Shown here: one piece after another, positions 43,393-53,488 of the stretch
Layout: each line of letters opens with the position of its first letter
Position numbering within the stretch: position 1 is the first letter of the stretch
Assembly (NCBI GenBank): GCA_017964005.1
Contig: JAGCSR010000028.1
Location: forward strand, 1-63,424
DNA: 63,424 nucleotides
From: Clostridiales bacterium
Lineage (GTDB): Bacteria > Bacillota > Clostridia > Saccharofermentanales > Saccharofermentanaceae
Reading direction: 5' to 3'
The notes under the pieces: model-generated
What the model saw: the letters and a program-made list of their open reading frames with translations, nothing else
Database searches by the model: none
What the model was told of the DNA's origin: nothing
Program-made: the position numbers and the translations under genes

Positions 43393-44747
43393 ACGGCAAT
43401 GAAGTGAAAGTCTTCTCCGAGATAGCAACATTTACCGGCATAGTAAAGAACGGCTGCCGGCAGTTCCGCGGGATCCCTTTCGCCAAAGCCCCCACCGGGG
43501 ACCTAGCATTCCGAAGACCCGTGCCTTATGAATTCGACGGAAGAGATATCGATGCGACTAAAGGATCTCCGAATCCGATACAGATAAGAGGACACCGCAA
43601 TATCCGGTATATGGATGAGGACTGTCTCTATCTTAATGTCTTTGTACCGAACGATCACGATGACGACGCAGGACTCCTGCCCGTCATCGTTTGGTTTTAC
43701 GGGGGATCTTACAACACCGGCGGGTCGGGTCTGGAAGACGAAGGCGGAGATGAACTCGTATGGGACATGAGCTTATTTGCAAGGGAGACCGGGTCCGTTG
43801 TCGTCAACTTCAACTACAGGCTCAACGCATACGGCTTCACTTATTTTCACGGATTGGATCCTGCGAGGTTCGACGAGAATATCGGACTGTACGATCAGAT
43901 AGAGGCGCTAAAGTTCGTTAAGGCCCATATAAAAGACTTCGGCGGTGACCCGGATAACATTATGGCGGCAGGACAGTCGGCGGGTGCCGCAGCCATCCTT
44001 GCCCTTGCGGGAACGGAGGAAGCCAAAGGTCTATTTAATAAAGCATTCATGCAGTCCCCTAACGCAGGTCACTTCTGGACAAAGGAAGAAGCAACCGATG
44101 TATGCCGCAAGACCCTGAAGTATATGGGAGCCAAAGAACCCAAAGATATCTTCTCTAAGACACAGGATGAGATCACGGACGCGTGCAACAAAGTAAAGAA
44201 ACTCTTCTATCAGAAGGGCATCATGACCTGTCCTTATTCTCCCGTAATAGACGGCACGCTTCTTAAGCAGATGCCTGTTACGGCTATAAGGGATAAGAAC
44301 ATCAAGATCGTGATAGGGAACAATTCGGAAGATGCCTATATGTTCACGAGGGCCTTCGCAGATTTCCTGATGCCCTTCCTGTCATGGCTCCTTAAGGTTA
44401 AACCCAGAAAAGATGTCCAGGGCACATACCGTGACCGCCTGGTCGCCGCCATGACCGACAATCTCTACCGTGACCACATCATGGACATAGCGGCAAACTA
44501 CAAAGCACCTCTCTGGGTATATGAATACTCATTCGTAACCGATGAGATGCGTAAAGAAGGGATCCCTGCCATGCACACCGTCGAACTCTCACCCCAGTTC
44601 GGATTCACGGACCAGTGGTGTGATCCCAATGCTCCTTCCACAAAACGTGCAGGCGACACATTCAGAAAACTCTACCGTGATCTTGCTTATGACATGATGC
44701 CCTATCCCGAATATAAGGACAGTCACGCTAAGATCGTGATCAGATAA
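43389..44747 (+). CDS. Carboxylesterase family protein (type B)
   Basis: 452 residues. Type-B carboxylesterase/para-nitrobenzyl esterase features: FRGIPFAKAPTG near the start, EDCLYLNVFVP, the oxyanion loop WFYGGSY, and the nucleophile elbow GQSAG (AAGQSAGAAA). The later acid and histidine are harder to place; MHTVEL near the C-terminus is the probable catalytic His. There is no signal peptide. It overlaps the HD-GYP gene by 4 bases (ATGA) and has GGAGGACAAAAC upstream. It hydrolyses carboxylic esters, substrate unknown. Confidence 0.88.
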   Translation: MNGNEVKVFSEIATFTGIVKNGCRQFRGIPFAKAPTGDLAFRRPVPYEFDGRDIDATKGSPNPIQIRGHRNIRYMDEDCLYLNVFVPNDHDDDAGLLPVIVWFYGGSYNTGGSGLEDEGGDELVWDMSLFARETGSVVVNFNYRLNAYGFTYFHGLDPARFDENIGLYDQIEALKFVKAHIKDFGGDPDNIMAAGQSAGAAAILALAGTEEAKGLFNKAFMQSPNAGHFWTKEEATDVCRKTLKYMGAKEPKDIFSKTQDEITDACNKVKKLFYQKGIMTCPYSPVIDGTLLKQMPVTAIRDKNIKIVIGNNSEDAYMFTRAFADFLMPFLSWLLKVKPRKDVQGTYRDRLVAAMTDNLYRDHIMDIAANYKAPLWVYEYSFVTDEMRKEGIPAMHTVELSPQFGFTDQWCDPNAPSTKRAGDTFRKLYRDLAYDMMPYPEYKDSHAKIVIR

Positions 44748-44773
44748 TCAGGCCCACCCAATGTTCTTACTGA

Positions 44774-44845
44774 GCATTTTTGCAAAATGCTGAAAAATTC
44801 TCAATGGTAGTGAGAATTTCTGCAAATCGCTGCAAAATTCTCAAT
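44774..44845. repeat. Cluster of short AT-rich palindromes
   Basis: Between the esterase and the RluA-type gene. GCATTTT/AAAATGC (44774-44790, loop TGC) and AAATTCTCA/TGAGAATTT (44795-44819, 7-base loop) are perfect inverted repeats. A 17-base direct repeat GCTG(A/C)AAAATTCTCAAT occurs at 44789 and 44829. No T-run follows. It may act as a terminator-like or binding array. Confidence 0.6.
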
Positions 44846-44902
44846 AAGATGAATAATTAAATACTCTCTTTCAAGTTTCCCCGTATATGATAGTATCTAT
44901 CT

Positions 44903-45871
44903 ATGAGAAGTTTCAAGACAGGCCCCAATGATTCCGGAAGAAGAGTCGTGGCATTGTGCCGCGAGTATTTTGGCCTGTCTTCATCAGATGTATATAAGGC
45001 CCTGAAGAAAAAGGATATAAGGATAGACGGAAAGAAGATATCTTCCGATATGGAGGTTGCCGCAGGAAGTACGGTGGAAGTCTGGCTTCCGGATTCTTTT
45101 TTCGGCAAAAAGGATGCCGTTTTGGAAATGGAAGATGCCGGCAAATATGAAGTCGTGTACGAATCCCGGAATCTTCTTATCGTTAATAAGGCTCAGGGAA
45201 TAGCGGTGCATCCGGGTGCCGGGATAAAGGGCACAACCTTAATAGATAATCTAAGATCCGACTTCGCGTGTCCCGAACTTGCTCTCTGCCACCGTCTGGA
45301 TATGAATACTGGCGGGCTCCTGATGTGCGCAAAAGATAAGAAGACCCTGGAGGATGCATTGGCCCTTCTTAAAAGCGATCTTGCCCATAAGCGGTACCGT
45401 GCGCTGGTGCTGGGAGTTCCAACTGAAGGATATGAAGTCAGATGCTTCGACGGAACCGTTATGAACTGTCTGGAATCCTATATGGAGAAAGGCTCTGACG
45501 GACGAGTATATGTTCATGACACTAAGACTCCCAAGTCACAAAGATCCGTTACTCTGTACAGGGTCCTGGATGTTTACGATACCGAAGCAGGTCCAGTGTC
45601 GGATATAGAAGTGGAACTGGTAACCGGCAGGACCCACCAGATCAGAGCGCAGATGGCGCATATCGGATGCCCTGTGGCAGGAGACGGCAACTACGGCAAA
45701 GGTCAGGTAATGAAGCAGTTGAGAACTAAAGAAGGCGGGAAAGTCCGTTATCAGCAGCTCTTCGCAACTTCTCTGACTTTCGGAAAGATAGACAGGTCCA
45801 GCAGATGCTCTGAACTGTCGGGCAGGAAATTCAGCGTTAACCCTGACTTTAAGGTCAAATTCACAAGATAA
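44903..45871 (+). CDS. RluA-family pseudouridine synthase
   Basis: 322 residues. A small S4-like RNA-binding domain at about 1-75 (SSSDVYKALKKKDIRIDGKKI) precedes the catalytic domain with LCHRLDMNTGGLL, whose Asp is the nucleophile, and LVTGRTHQIRAQMAHIG. It isomerises uridine to pseudouridine in rRNA or tRNA. No Shine-Dalgarno sequence is visible before the ATG; a TATGAT at 44886 sits so close that a leaderless or very short leader is conceivable. Confidence 0.92.
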   Translation: MRSFKTGPNDSGRRVVALCREYFGLSSSDVYKALKKKDIRIDGKKISSDMEVAAGSTVEVWLPDSFFGKKDAVLEMEDAGKYEVVYESRNLLIVNKAQGIAVHPGAGIKGTTLIDNLRSDFACPELALCHRLDMNTGGLLMCAKDKKTLEDALALLKSDLAHKRYRALVLGVPTEGYEVRCFDGTVMNCLESYMEKGSDGRVYVHDTKTPKSQRSVTLYRVLDVYDTEAGPVSDIEVELVTGRTHQIRAQMAHIGCPVAGDGNYGKGQVMKQLRTKEGGKVRYQQLFATSLTFGKIDRSSRCSELSGRKFSVNPDFKVKFTR

Positions 45872-45915
45872 GTGTATAATTAGACAGACTTCAAGAGGAA
45901 GGAACAAAGGAAGGC

Positions 45916-46770
45916 ATGGCAGATACAAGGCCTATAGGTGTATTTGATTCAGGTATCGGCGGACTTACGGTCCTCCGGGAGATCTGGCGCGCCATGCCTT
46001 CGGAGAGCACCATCTATTTTGGTGACAACAGCCGTACGCCTTATGGTACCAAGTCTGCATCTACTGTTAAGAAGTATTCACTGCAGAACCTTAAGTTCCT
46101 TGAGACTTTCGATGTAAAGATGATAGTCATCGCCTGCAATACGGCGAGCGCTTACGCATATGAGGAAGTCGCCAGGAATGCCAAGGTCCCGGTTGTCGAG
46201 GTTATCACTCCCGGAGCTGACGCGGCATGCCGTGCAACCGCAAACGGCAGGATCGGCATCATTGCCACGGGAGCTACCGTAGGGACCGGGGTCTATAAGA
46301 ACGCGATCACGGCCAGGGCATCGGAACTTGCCGCATCAGGCATAAATGCTTCCGCTCTGTCAGATATAAAGATATTCCAGAAGGCCTGCCCCATGTTCGT
46401 ATCCCTTGCAGAAGAAGGCTGGTGGGATAACGAGATAGCAAAGCTCACCGCAAGAGAGTATCTGGAGCCTTTGAAGGCCGAAGGCATCGATACTCTTGTA
46501 TTGGGATGCACCCACTACCCGCTCCTTGCAAAGGTCATTGGTGAGGTAATGGGACCTGATGTCAAGCTCATCAATACGGGTGTTGCCGTGGCAGGCACCG
46601 TTAAGGATATTCTGGATAAGAACGGAATCGCTTCGGATTCCGCCGATCCCGTGAGGAAGTTCTATACAAGCGACGATCCTTCCATGTTCGAACAGGTGGC
46701 CTCGCCCTTCTTAGGACAGGGACTGCCTTCGGGGACTCTCCATGTCACCACCGACAGGTATGAGGTCTGA
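45916..46770 (+). CDS. murI: Glutamate racemase
   Basis: 284 residues. FDSGIGGLTVLRE at the N-terminus, catalytic cysteines in ACNTASA (about residue 75) and LGCTHYPLL (about 197), and YFGDNSRTPYG. It makes D-glutamate for peptidoglycan. It has a GGAAGGC ribosome site and lies 44 bp after the pseudouridine synthase gene and 3 bp before the DUF1934 gene. Confidence 0.95.
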   Translation: MADTRPIGVFDSGIGGLTVLREIWRAMPSESTIYFGDNSRTPYGTKSASTVKKYSLQNLKFLETFDVKMIVIACNTASAYAYEEVARNAKVPVVEVITPGADAACRATANGRIGIIATGATVGTGVYKNAITARASELAASGINASALSDIKIFQKACPMFVSLAEEGWWDNEIAKLTAREYLEPLKAEGIDTLVLGCTHYPLLAKVIGEVMGPDVKLINTGVAVAGTVKDILDKNGIASDSADPVRKFYTSDDPSMFEQVASPFLGQGLPSGTLHVTTDRYEV

Positions 46771-46773
46771 CCT

Positions 46774-47169
46774 ATGGCAAATTGTGTTTTCGAGATAAAG
46801 TCAGGTACGGGTGATTCAACATATCAGTGCCCCGGAACGTATGAGGAGGACGATAAGTTTATCCTGATGAACTGGACCGAGAAGGGGGAGGACTCCGACA
46901 AGGTCGTGTTCGAGGTGAGCTGCGATAAGGTCACCGGAAGGTGCGTGTCCCGGAGAAAAGGGGATATCGCGGCGGTCCTGGCTTTCGAGCCGGGGAGGGA
47001 GACGGCTACCGTTTACCAGACCCCCTATGGCGATATAGATATGGTGATAAAGACCCATTATGTCAACCTTCCGACGCTTCTCAGCCCTGCTTTGGAGATA
47101 AGTTACGAGATAGAAGGGCAAAAAAATCTTTTTTCTGTCAAAAGACTCTTGCAAAACGACAAGAATTAA
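46774..47169 (+). CDS. DUF1934 (YwiB-like) protein
   Basis: 131 residues, beta-rich, with a calycin-like pattern of strands (KFILMNWTEKGEDSDKVVFEV, YGDIDMVIKTHYV, LEISYEIEGQ). DUF1934 proteins are small cytoplasmic barrels of unknown function that often neighbour cell-wall or translation genes. It starts 3 bp after murI, so cotranscription is likely. Confidence 0.8.
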   Translation: MANCVFEIKSGTGDSTYQCPGTYEEDDKFILMNWTEKGEDSDKVVFEVSCDKVTGRCVSRRKGDIAAVLAFEPGRETATVYQTPYGDIDMVIKTHYVNLPTLLSPALEISYEIEGQKNLFSVKRLLQNDKN

Positions 47170-47177
47170 TGTATTAT
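47149..47177 (+). promoter_or_regulatory. Promoter of rpmF
   Basis: TTGCAA, 17 bases, TATTAT. Overlaps the end of the DUF1934 gene and would start a transcript near 47184, ~69 bases before the rpmF ATG. Confidence 0.65.
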
Positions 47178-47252
47178 TCCAAAGCACGCCATTTTTGGCG
47201 GCAATGTTTTGATGATTATAAAACAAACGATTATATACGGAGGTGAAGATAT

Positions 47253-47438
47253 ATGGCACATCCCAAGCGTAAATGGTCCAAGGCCAGGACAGGAAGCCAC
47301 AAGAGCAACTGGAAGCTTATCATGCCTAATTTTGTTGAATGCCCCCAGTGTCACGCCAAGATGCTTCGCCGTGTGGCCTGCAAGAATTGCGGTTATCTGG
47401 ACGGCAAGCAGGTGCTTAAAGTCGGCGAAGAGATCTGA
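47253..47438 (+). CDS. rpmF: 50S ribosomal protein L32
   Basis: 61 residues, beginning MAHPKRKWSKARTGSHKSNW, with a zinc ribbon CPQC and CKNC. The Cys form (C+) is the zinc-binding version. GGAGGTG precedes the ATG. The terminator just downstream ends the transcript before der. Confidence 0.95.
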   Translation: MAHPKRKWSKARTGSHKSNWKLIMPNFVECPQCHAKMLRRVACKNCGYLDGKQVLKVGEEI

Positions 47439-47461
47439 ACTTAAGCTAAAGACAACAAGCG

Positions 47462-47495
47462 AGGCAGTACCGAGGATTTGGGACTGCCTTTTTTG
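47462..47495 (+). terminator. Terminator after rpmF
   Basis: Arms AGGCAGT (47462-47468) and ACTGCCT (47483-47489), then TTTTTTG. Confidence 0.85.
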
Positions 47496-47526
47496 TTGAA
47501 AGCGGACCGCAAAGGAAGAAGACAAG

Positions 47527-48852
47527 ATGAGCAAACCTGTTGTCGCGATCGTAGGACGTCCGAATGTCGGCAAATCCAGCCTGTTCAATGCGCTCTACGG
47601 TGAGAGGATATCCATAGTCCATGACACTCCCGGCGTTACCCGGGACAGGATATACGCGCAGGCAACCTGGCGGGACCGCGAGTTCCTCATGATAGACACC
47701 GGCGGTATTGAGCCGGAATCAGATGATGTCATCCTCAAGAATATGCGTCTCCAGGCGGAGATCGCGATCGAGACGGCTGATGTCATCGTTTTTATGTGTG
47801 ATCTTAAGACCGGAGTCACGGCAGCGGATGAAGACATCTCCGTAATGCTCAGGAAAGCTGCGACCCCTGTGATCGTAGCGGTCAATAAGGTCGATACGGT
47901 AGGAGACCCTCCCCCGGAATTCTATGAATTCTATAATCTCGGTATGGATACCGTGATCCCGGTGTCCGCAGCCCACAGACTGGGTCTGGGAGACCTTCTG
48001 GATGCGGTATTCGAGAATTTTCCCGAACCCGATGAGAATGAAGAAGACGACGGTACCATAAGGGTCGCGCTCATTGGGCGCCCCAATGCCGGAAAATCTT
48101 CTCTGTCTAATACCATGCTGGGGCAGGACCGCTCTATCGTGTCTGATATTGCGGGAACTACCCGTGATTCCATAGACTCCGAGATAGAGAATAAATACGG
48201 ACGCTTCACGATAGTGGATACTGCCGGAATGCGCAAGAAGGGCAGGATCGAAGACGAGATCGAGAAGTATTCCATGGTAAGGGCTCTGGCCGCAGTGGAC
48301 AGGGCGGATGTGTGTATAATACTGATCGATGCTTCCGTCGGTATAACCGAGCAGGATACAAGGGTCGCAGGTCTTGCGCACAATGCGGGCAAAGGCTGTA
48401 TAATCGCCATCAATAAGTGGGACCTGATCGATAAGGAGACCGGTACCCTTGAAGGTATGGAGAAGATCGTACGAGACAGGTTCGCTTTCATGGACTACGC
48501 CCCGATCCTCTTTATCTCCGCTAAGACCGGACAGCGCGTGGATAAGCTCTTCGAGCTGATCGTAACTGTTAACGATAATGCTTCAAAGCGCCTTACTACG
48601 GGTGTATTCAACGACATGCTGGCCGAGGCCATAATGCAGGTTCCGACTCCCCAGGATAAGGGCAAGCACCTCAAGATCTACTACGGCACGCAGGTGGCGA
48701 TAAAGCCCCCGACGTTTGCCCTGTTCGTAAACGACAAGGAACTGTCGCATTTCTCTTACGAACGCTATATCGAGAATCAGATCAGAAGGAACTTCGGATT
48801 CGAGGGTGTCCCGATACGGCTCTACCTCCGCAACAAGAACGAGCCTTCGTAA
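47527..48852 (+). CDS. der: Ribosome-assembly GTPase Der (EngA)
   Basis: 441 residues with two tandem GTPase domains: G1 motifs GRPNVGKSS (about 10-18) and GRPNAGKSS (about 185), G3 DTGG and DTAG, G4 NKVD and NKWD, then a KH-like C-terminal domain. It helps mature the 50S subunit. The start has GGAAGAAGACAAG upstream. Confidence 0.96.
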   Translation: MSKPVVAIVGRPNVGKSSLFNALYGERISIVHDTPGVTRDRIYAQATWRDREFLMIDTGGIEPESDDVILKNMRLQAEIAIETADVIVFMCDLKTGVTAADEDISVMLRKAATPVIVAVNKVDTVGDPPPEFYEFYNLGMDTVIPVSAAHRLGLGDLLDAVFENFPEPDENEEDDGTIRVALIGRPNAGKSSLSNTMLGQDRSIVSDIAGTTRDSIDSEIENKYGRFTIVDTAGMRKKGRIEDEIEKYSMVRALAAVDRADVCIILIDASVGITEQDTRVAGLAHNAGKGCIIAINKWDLIDKETGTLEGMEKIVRDRFAFMDYAPILFISAKTGQRVDKLFELIVTVNDNASKRLTTGVFNDMLAEAIMQVPTPQDKGKHLKIYYGTQVAIKPPTFALFVNDKELSHFSYERYIENQIRRNFGFEGVPIRLYLRNKNEPS

Positions 48853-48970
48853 TGCGCGCGGTTTTTATCGCTAATGACTTAACCCCGATAAAGCTCTAAT
48901 TTTGTGAAAATTGCGAGAGGATAAATGCGCCCTCGAGTAGTTAAATAATAAAGGCAAAAAATAGGACAAG

Positions 48971-48976
48971 TATAAT
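48971..48976 (+). promoter_or_regulatory. Probable -10 of typA
   Basis: TATAAT 25 bp before the ATG at 49001. No convincing -35 is seen 17 bases upstream. Confidence 0.45.
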
Positions 48977-49000
48977 TCGCATTTTACGAGGAGAACATCC

Positions 49001-50851
49001 ATGGCAGTAACAAAGATCGAGAACATGAGAAATATCGCCATCATCGCTCACGTTGACCACGGCAAGACGACTATCGTCGATTCCATGCTGAAGCAGGCAG
49101 GCATCTACCGTGAGAATGAGCAGGTCGTTGACCAGGTCATGGACAGCAATGACCTCGAAAGAGAAAGAGGCATCACCATCCTCGCAAAGAATACTGCCAT
49201 CGATTACAAGGGCACCAGGATCAATATCGTTGACACTCCCGGTCACGCGGACTTCGGCGGTGAGGTTGAGCGTGTCCTGAAGATGGTTGACGCCGTCCTC
49301 CTCGTAGTAGATGCTTTTGACGGCCCCATGCCCCAGACGAGATTCGTTCTGAGAAAGGCTTTGGAGATGAAGCTCAAGCCCATCGTATGCATCAACAAGA
49401 TCGACCGTCCCGACGCAAGACCCGTTCAGGTAGTCGACATGGTATTGGATCTTTTCATCGAGCTTGGTGCTGATGATGACCAGCTCGAGTTCCCCATCGT
49501 ATATACATCTGCCAAGACATGTATCGCAACTGACGACCTTAAGCTTTTTGAGAGCGGCGAAGCAAAGGACTTCGAGCCTCTCCTCAATGCTGTCGTTGAG
49601 AATACACCCTGCCCCGAAGGAGATCCCGAAGCACCCTTGCAGCTCCTCGTATCCAACATCGATTCCGATCCTTACATCGGCAGGATCGCTGTAGGAAGGA
49701 TCGAAAGAGGTGTCATCAAGCAGGGCGACCCCGTCGCAGTCATGACATATGGCGACGAGGCACGCCGCAATGCAAGGATCGTAAAGCTCATGAGATTCCA
49801 TGATCTCGGCCGCGAAGAGATCAGCGAGGCATCGATCGGTGAGATCGTCTGCGTTGCAGGTATCCCCGACATCAATATCGGTGATACGATCTGCGATTAC
49901 CAGGATCCCGAGCCGCTCCCCTTCGTTGACATCGACGAGCCTACCATCGCAATGACATTCTCCGTCAACGACAGCCCCTTCGCAGGCAAGGACGGCAAGT
50001 TCGTTACATCAAGACACATAAGAGACAGACTCTTCAAGGAGATCGAGACCAACGTATCCATGAGACTTGAAGAGACAGATACTACCGAGGCATTCGTCGT
50101 TAAGGGAAGAGGAGAACTCCATATCTCCATCCTCATTGAGACAATGCGCCGTGAGGGTTATGAGTTCCAGGTCAGCAAGCCCAAGGTCATCATGAAGGAA
50201 GTCGACGGAGTTCTGTGCGAACCTGTAGAGGATCTTACGATCGACGTTCCCGAGGACTTTGTAGGTCCCGTAATGGAGAAGCTCGGACGCCGTAAGGCAG
50301 AGCTGGTAAACATGCTCCCGCCTGAGAAAGGATACACCAGACTTGAGTTCCGTATACCTTCCAGAGGTCTCCTGGGATACAGGACCGAGTTTTTGACCGA
50401 CACTAAGGGCAATGGTATAATGAACAGCGTGATCGCAGGCTTTGAGCCGTTTGTCGGAGAGATCGAGACACGTAATCACGGTGTGCTCGTAGCCTTCGAG
50501 AGCGGTGAGGCGGTCACATACGGACTTTATAATGCACAGGACAGAGGACAGCTTCTGATCGGCGCCGGCACTCCCGTCTACGAGGGCATGATCGTCGGCA
50601 TCAACCCGAAGCCCGAGGATATATCGGTCAACGTCTGCAAGAAGAAGCATGTTACCAACATGCGTGCATCGGGAAGCGATGAAGCTATGAGACTTACGCC
50701 TCCTTTGAACCTCTCCCTCGAGCAGTGCCTGGAATTCGTTGAGGACGATGAGCTTTGCGAAGTAACGCCGAAGAACATCAGACTCAGAAAGAAGATCCTG
50801 AGCACGGAGCTCCGTATGAAGGACAGAGCCGCAAAGAAGAAGGACGCTTGA
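49001..50851 (+). CDS. typA: Translational GTPase TypA/BipA
   Basis: 616 residues. G1 [10 protein letters not shown]2 region [16 protein letters not shown]3 DTPGHAD, G4 NKIDRPDA, then beta-barrel and EF-G-like domains III and V and the TypA-specific C-terminal domain ([11 protein letters not shown] onward). It binds ribosomes under stress or cold and aids subunit assembly. CGAGGAG precedes the ATG. Confidence 0.96.
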   Translation: MAVTKIENMRNIAIIAHVDHGKTTIVDSMLKQAGIYRENEQVVDQVMDSNDLERERGITILAKNTAIDYKGTRINIVDTPGHADFGGEVERVLKMVDAVLLVVDAFDGPMPQTRFVLRKALEMKLKPIVCINKIDRPDARPVQVVDMVLDLFIELGADDDQLEFPIVYTSAKTCIATDDLKLFESGEAKDFEPLLNAVVENTPCPEGDPEAPLQLLVSNIDSDPYIGRIAVGRIERGVIKQGDPVAVMTYGDEARRNARIVKLMRFHDLGREEISEASIGEIVCVAGIPDINIGDTICDYQDPEPLPFVDIDEPTIAMTFSVNDSPFAGKDGKFVTSRHIRDRLFKEIETNVSMRLEETDTTEAFVVKGRGELHISILIETMRREGYEFQVSKPKVIMKEVDGVLCEPVEDLTIDVPEDFVGPVMEKLGRRKAELVNMLPPEKGYTRLEFRIPSRGLLGYRTEFLTDTKGNGIMNSVIAGFEPFVGEIETRNHGVLVAFESGEAVTYGLYNAQDRGQLLIGAGTPVYEGMIVGINPKPEDISVNVCKKKHVTNMRASGSDEAMRLTPPLNLSLEQCLEFVEDDELCEVTPKNIRLRKKILSTELRMKDRAAKKKDA

Positions 50852-50914
50852 TCCCGCTCATGACCTTGGACGGCCGCGGGTGAGCGCGGCAGCAGCCGGT
50901 AAGGAGTAAGATCG

Positions 50915-52138
50915 ATGATATCGGATAAGGTCAGGATCGCACTGAGGATACTTATCGTTGTCATACTGGTGTTCGCTTTCACGATCATCGGCGTTTATAT
51001 CGGCTATAATTACGTTTTATCCCAGGAAGCCAGATTCGATGAATTGTCATCCGGTATTGCGGAGGGCAAGTATGTCATAAAGAAGGATACTCCGGGTGCT
51101 GTCCCGATCCTTCTCGAGACCGGCGACTCCACTTCGGATATTGCCGACAAGCTTCAGGAACAAGGACTTATAGACAACACCTTCATGTTCTCGCTCTTAA
51201 GCAAGATAAACGGCTTTGACGGAGCTTATATCGAAGGTACCCATTATGTCAAAGCAGGGCTCACATATGATGAGATCATGTACTATCTTACACTGGAGCC
51301 CGCATCCGTTACGGTTACTATCCCGGAGGGAACCACATACGAAGAGATCAAGGAGATCCTCCATAAGGGCGGGCTGAACTTCGACGATGCCGAATTCGAC
51401 AAGTGCATGAATTCTCCGGACCTGTTCGTAGATTACAACTTCATATCCGCTATCGAGATCGACGATGAGCGTGATTTTATCCTGTCGGGGTATCTGTTCC
51501 CCGATACCTATACATTCGACGTTAACGCATCACCGGAGTCTGTCATCCGCAAGTTCCTGAACAACATGAACAACAAGCTCTATGCGGAATTCTTCACCCG
51601 CGCCGAGAAGATCGGAATGAGCATGGATGAGGTCATTACCCTGGCGTCCATCATCCAGTCAGAGACATCTTCTGTCCGTGACATGATGTACATATCCGCG
51701 GTATTCCATAACAGGCTTGATTCCAAGAAAGAAGACATGCAGTTCCTGAGCTCTTCTGCGACCATCAACTATCTGATCAAGAAGAGCGGAGGAAAAGCTT
51801 CCATCAAGCACTCTTCTGCAGACCTTGATATCAACAGCCCTTATAACACATATAAGAACCGCGGTCTTACCCCGGGCCCAATCTGTATGCCGGGTCTCGA
51901 TGCGATCTCCGCAGCCCTCTATCCGGAACCGAACTGCAACTACATGTATTTCTGTGCTACCGGCAACGGCGGTACCGCTTTTGCGGTCACGCTCAAGGAC
52001 CACGAGAAGAATATAGCCAAGTATTCCGAGAACTGGGACAAGGATGAGGACGAGTCCGATTACAATGCCGACACAGATCTCGGCGACGGTGATACCGACG
52101 AAGATACGGATACCACTGAGACAACGGCGGAACAATAA
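50915..52138 (+). CDS. mltG: Endolytic murein transglycosylase MltG
   Basis: 407 residues. N-terminal cytoplasmic tail and one membrane helix (about 9-33), a LysM-like segment (about 66-125), then the YceG/MltG catalytic domain with LSGYLFPDTYTF and NTYKNRGLTPGPICMPG. It cuts nascent glycan strands outside the membrane. The catalytic segment reads LASIIQSET where many homologues have LASIVEKET; the first Glu is Gln and the second is kept. The C-terminus is a ~40-residue Asp/Glu/Thr-rich tail, an unusual extension. Confidence 0.93.
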   Translation: MISDKVRIALRILIVVILVFAFTIIGVYIGYNYVLSQEARFDELSSGIAEGKYVIKKDTPGAVPILLETGDSTSDIADKLQEQGLIDNTFMFSLLSKINGFDGAYIEGTHYVKAGLTYDEIMYYLTLEPASVTVTIPEGTTYEEIKEILHKGGLNFDDAEFDKCMNSPDLFVDYNFISAIEIDDERDFILSGYLFPDTYTFDVNASPESVIRKFLNNMNNKLYAEFFTRAEKIGMSMDEVITLASIIQSETSSVRDMMYISAVFHNRLDSKKEDMQFLSSSATINYLIKKSGGKASIKHSSADLDINSPYNTYKNRGLTPGPICMPGLDAISAALYPEPNCNYMYFCATGNGGTAFAVTLKDHEKNIAKYSENWDKDEDESDYNADTDLGDGDTDEDTDTTETTAEQ

Positions 52139-52139
52139 T

Positions 52140-53405
52140 ATGGAAGTACTAAGTCCCGCAGGAAGCCTTGCCAAACTCAAAGTCGCGGTCCGGTACGGTG
52201 CCGATGCCGTCTATATGGCATTAAAGCGGTTCGGTCTCAGATCTTTCTCCGAAAATTTTACTCACGAAGAGTTCATCGAAGGGGTAAACTTTGCCCATGC
52301 CCATGGTGTCAAGTGCTATGTTACCCTTAATATCCTTGCTACCGAATCCGATATAGCATCCATAGACGATGAGATCCGGTTCCTCGCAGATAACGGTGCA
52401 GATGCCGTCCTGGTGTCTGACCCCGGTATCTTCGACCGTGTCCGCACGGTAGCGCCGGACCTGGATATCCATATCTCAACACAGGCGTCCGTAACCAACA
52501 GCGGCGCCGTGAACTTCTGGGCAAGACAGGGAGCGACAAGGATCGTTCTGGCACGGGAAGTATCCCTTGCCGATATCCGCCGCATCCGCGACAATATCCC
52601 GCCTGAAGTGGAGCTTGAAGCATTTGTCCACGGCGCCATGTGCGTCGCGTATTCCGGCAGATGCCTTCTGTCCAACTACTTTACGGGACGCCGTTCCAAC
52701 GGAGGAGCCTGTGCCCAGCCCTGCCGCTGGGAATATAACGTCTATGTTGCCGAGCAGAAACGCCCTGATCTTCTGATGCCTGTGGAAGAGGACGAGCGCG
52801 GGACATATGTTTTCGGGTCGAAGGATCTTTGTATGGTCGAACATATCCCGGAACTGGCATCGGCAGGCGTTGACAGCCTCAAGATAGAAGGCAGGATCAA
52901 GGGCGAGTACTACCTTGCTGCTTCGACCAAAGTGTACCGTGAAGCAGTTGACCTCTACGATAAGGCAGGAGAGGAAGGCTTTGCCGTGGATCCCAGATGG
53001 ACAACGCTCCTGGATAAGGTCGTGCACCGCGACTACTCAACGGGATTCTTCTACAATTCCCCGTCCGAGGATGCCAATATAGACGAGACCAAGTCTTACA
53101 ATAAACCTGCTTTCCTGGTCGGTGTTATCGAAGGTTACGATGAAGCCCGCAGGATGTATAAAGTTACCCAGAAGAATAAGCTTTACGAAGGTGATGTGCT
53201 GAATGTCCTGATGCCCGAAGGGTATGTTGAGCCTGTTAAGGCAGTACGTCTTGAAGATGAGAAGGGGCAGCATATAGAATCGACGCCTCATCCTGAGATG
53301 ACTTTCTTCATGGAGATCGACAACAAGGATGTTAAGATCCCCGAGATGTCTTTCCTGTCCCGTGACGGAGACAAGGATGAAGGTATAACCAGGCAGGCGA
53401 ACTGA
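52140..53405 (+). CDS. U32-family peptidase (RlhA/TrhP-like)
   Basis: 421 residues. Start ATG 52140 lies 1 bp after the mltG stop, so translation is coupled; an in-frame extension upstream overlaps mltG and is unlikely. The U32 signature EAFVHGAMCVAYSGRCLLS (residues ~160-180) is present, followed by CAQPCRW. Despite the peptidase name, members such as TrhP and RlhA hydroxylate tRNA or 23S rRNA uridine/cytidine; the clostridial U32 beside mltG is of that kind. Iron-sulfur-like cysteines are present. Confidence 0.93.
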   Translation: MEVLSPAGSLAKLKVAVRYGADAVYMALKRFGLRSFSENFTHEEFIEGVNFAHAHGVKCYVTLNILATESDIASIDDEIRFLADNGADAVLVSDPGIFDRVRTVAPDLDIHISTQASVTNSGAVNFWARQGATRIVLAREVSLADIRRIRDNIPPEVELEAFVHGAMCVAYSGRCLLSNYFTGRRSNGGACAQPCRWEYNVYVAEQKRPDLLMPVEEDERGTYVFGSKDLCMVEHIPELASAGVDSLKIEGRIKGEYYLAASTKVYREAVDLYDKAGEEGFAVDPRWTTLLDKVVHRDYSTGFFYNSPSEDANIDETKSYNKPAFLVGVIEGYDEARRMYKVTQKNKLYEGDVLNVLMPEGYVEPVKAVRLEDEKGQHIESTPHPEMTFFMEIDNKDVKIPEMSFLSRDGDKDEGITRQAN

Positions 53406-53488
53406 CAGGCCGGTAGCACCGATATCATTTTATGTGTTATAATCCGTTCTGCGGTTTTCCGTATCATCAAAGAAAGGGATTTTGTAAT

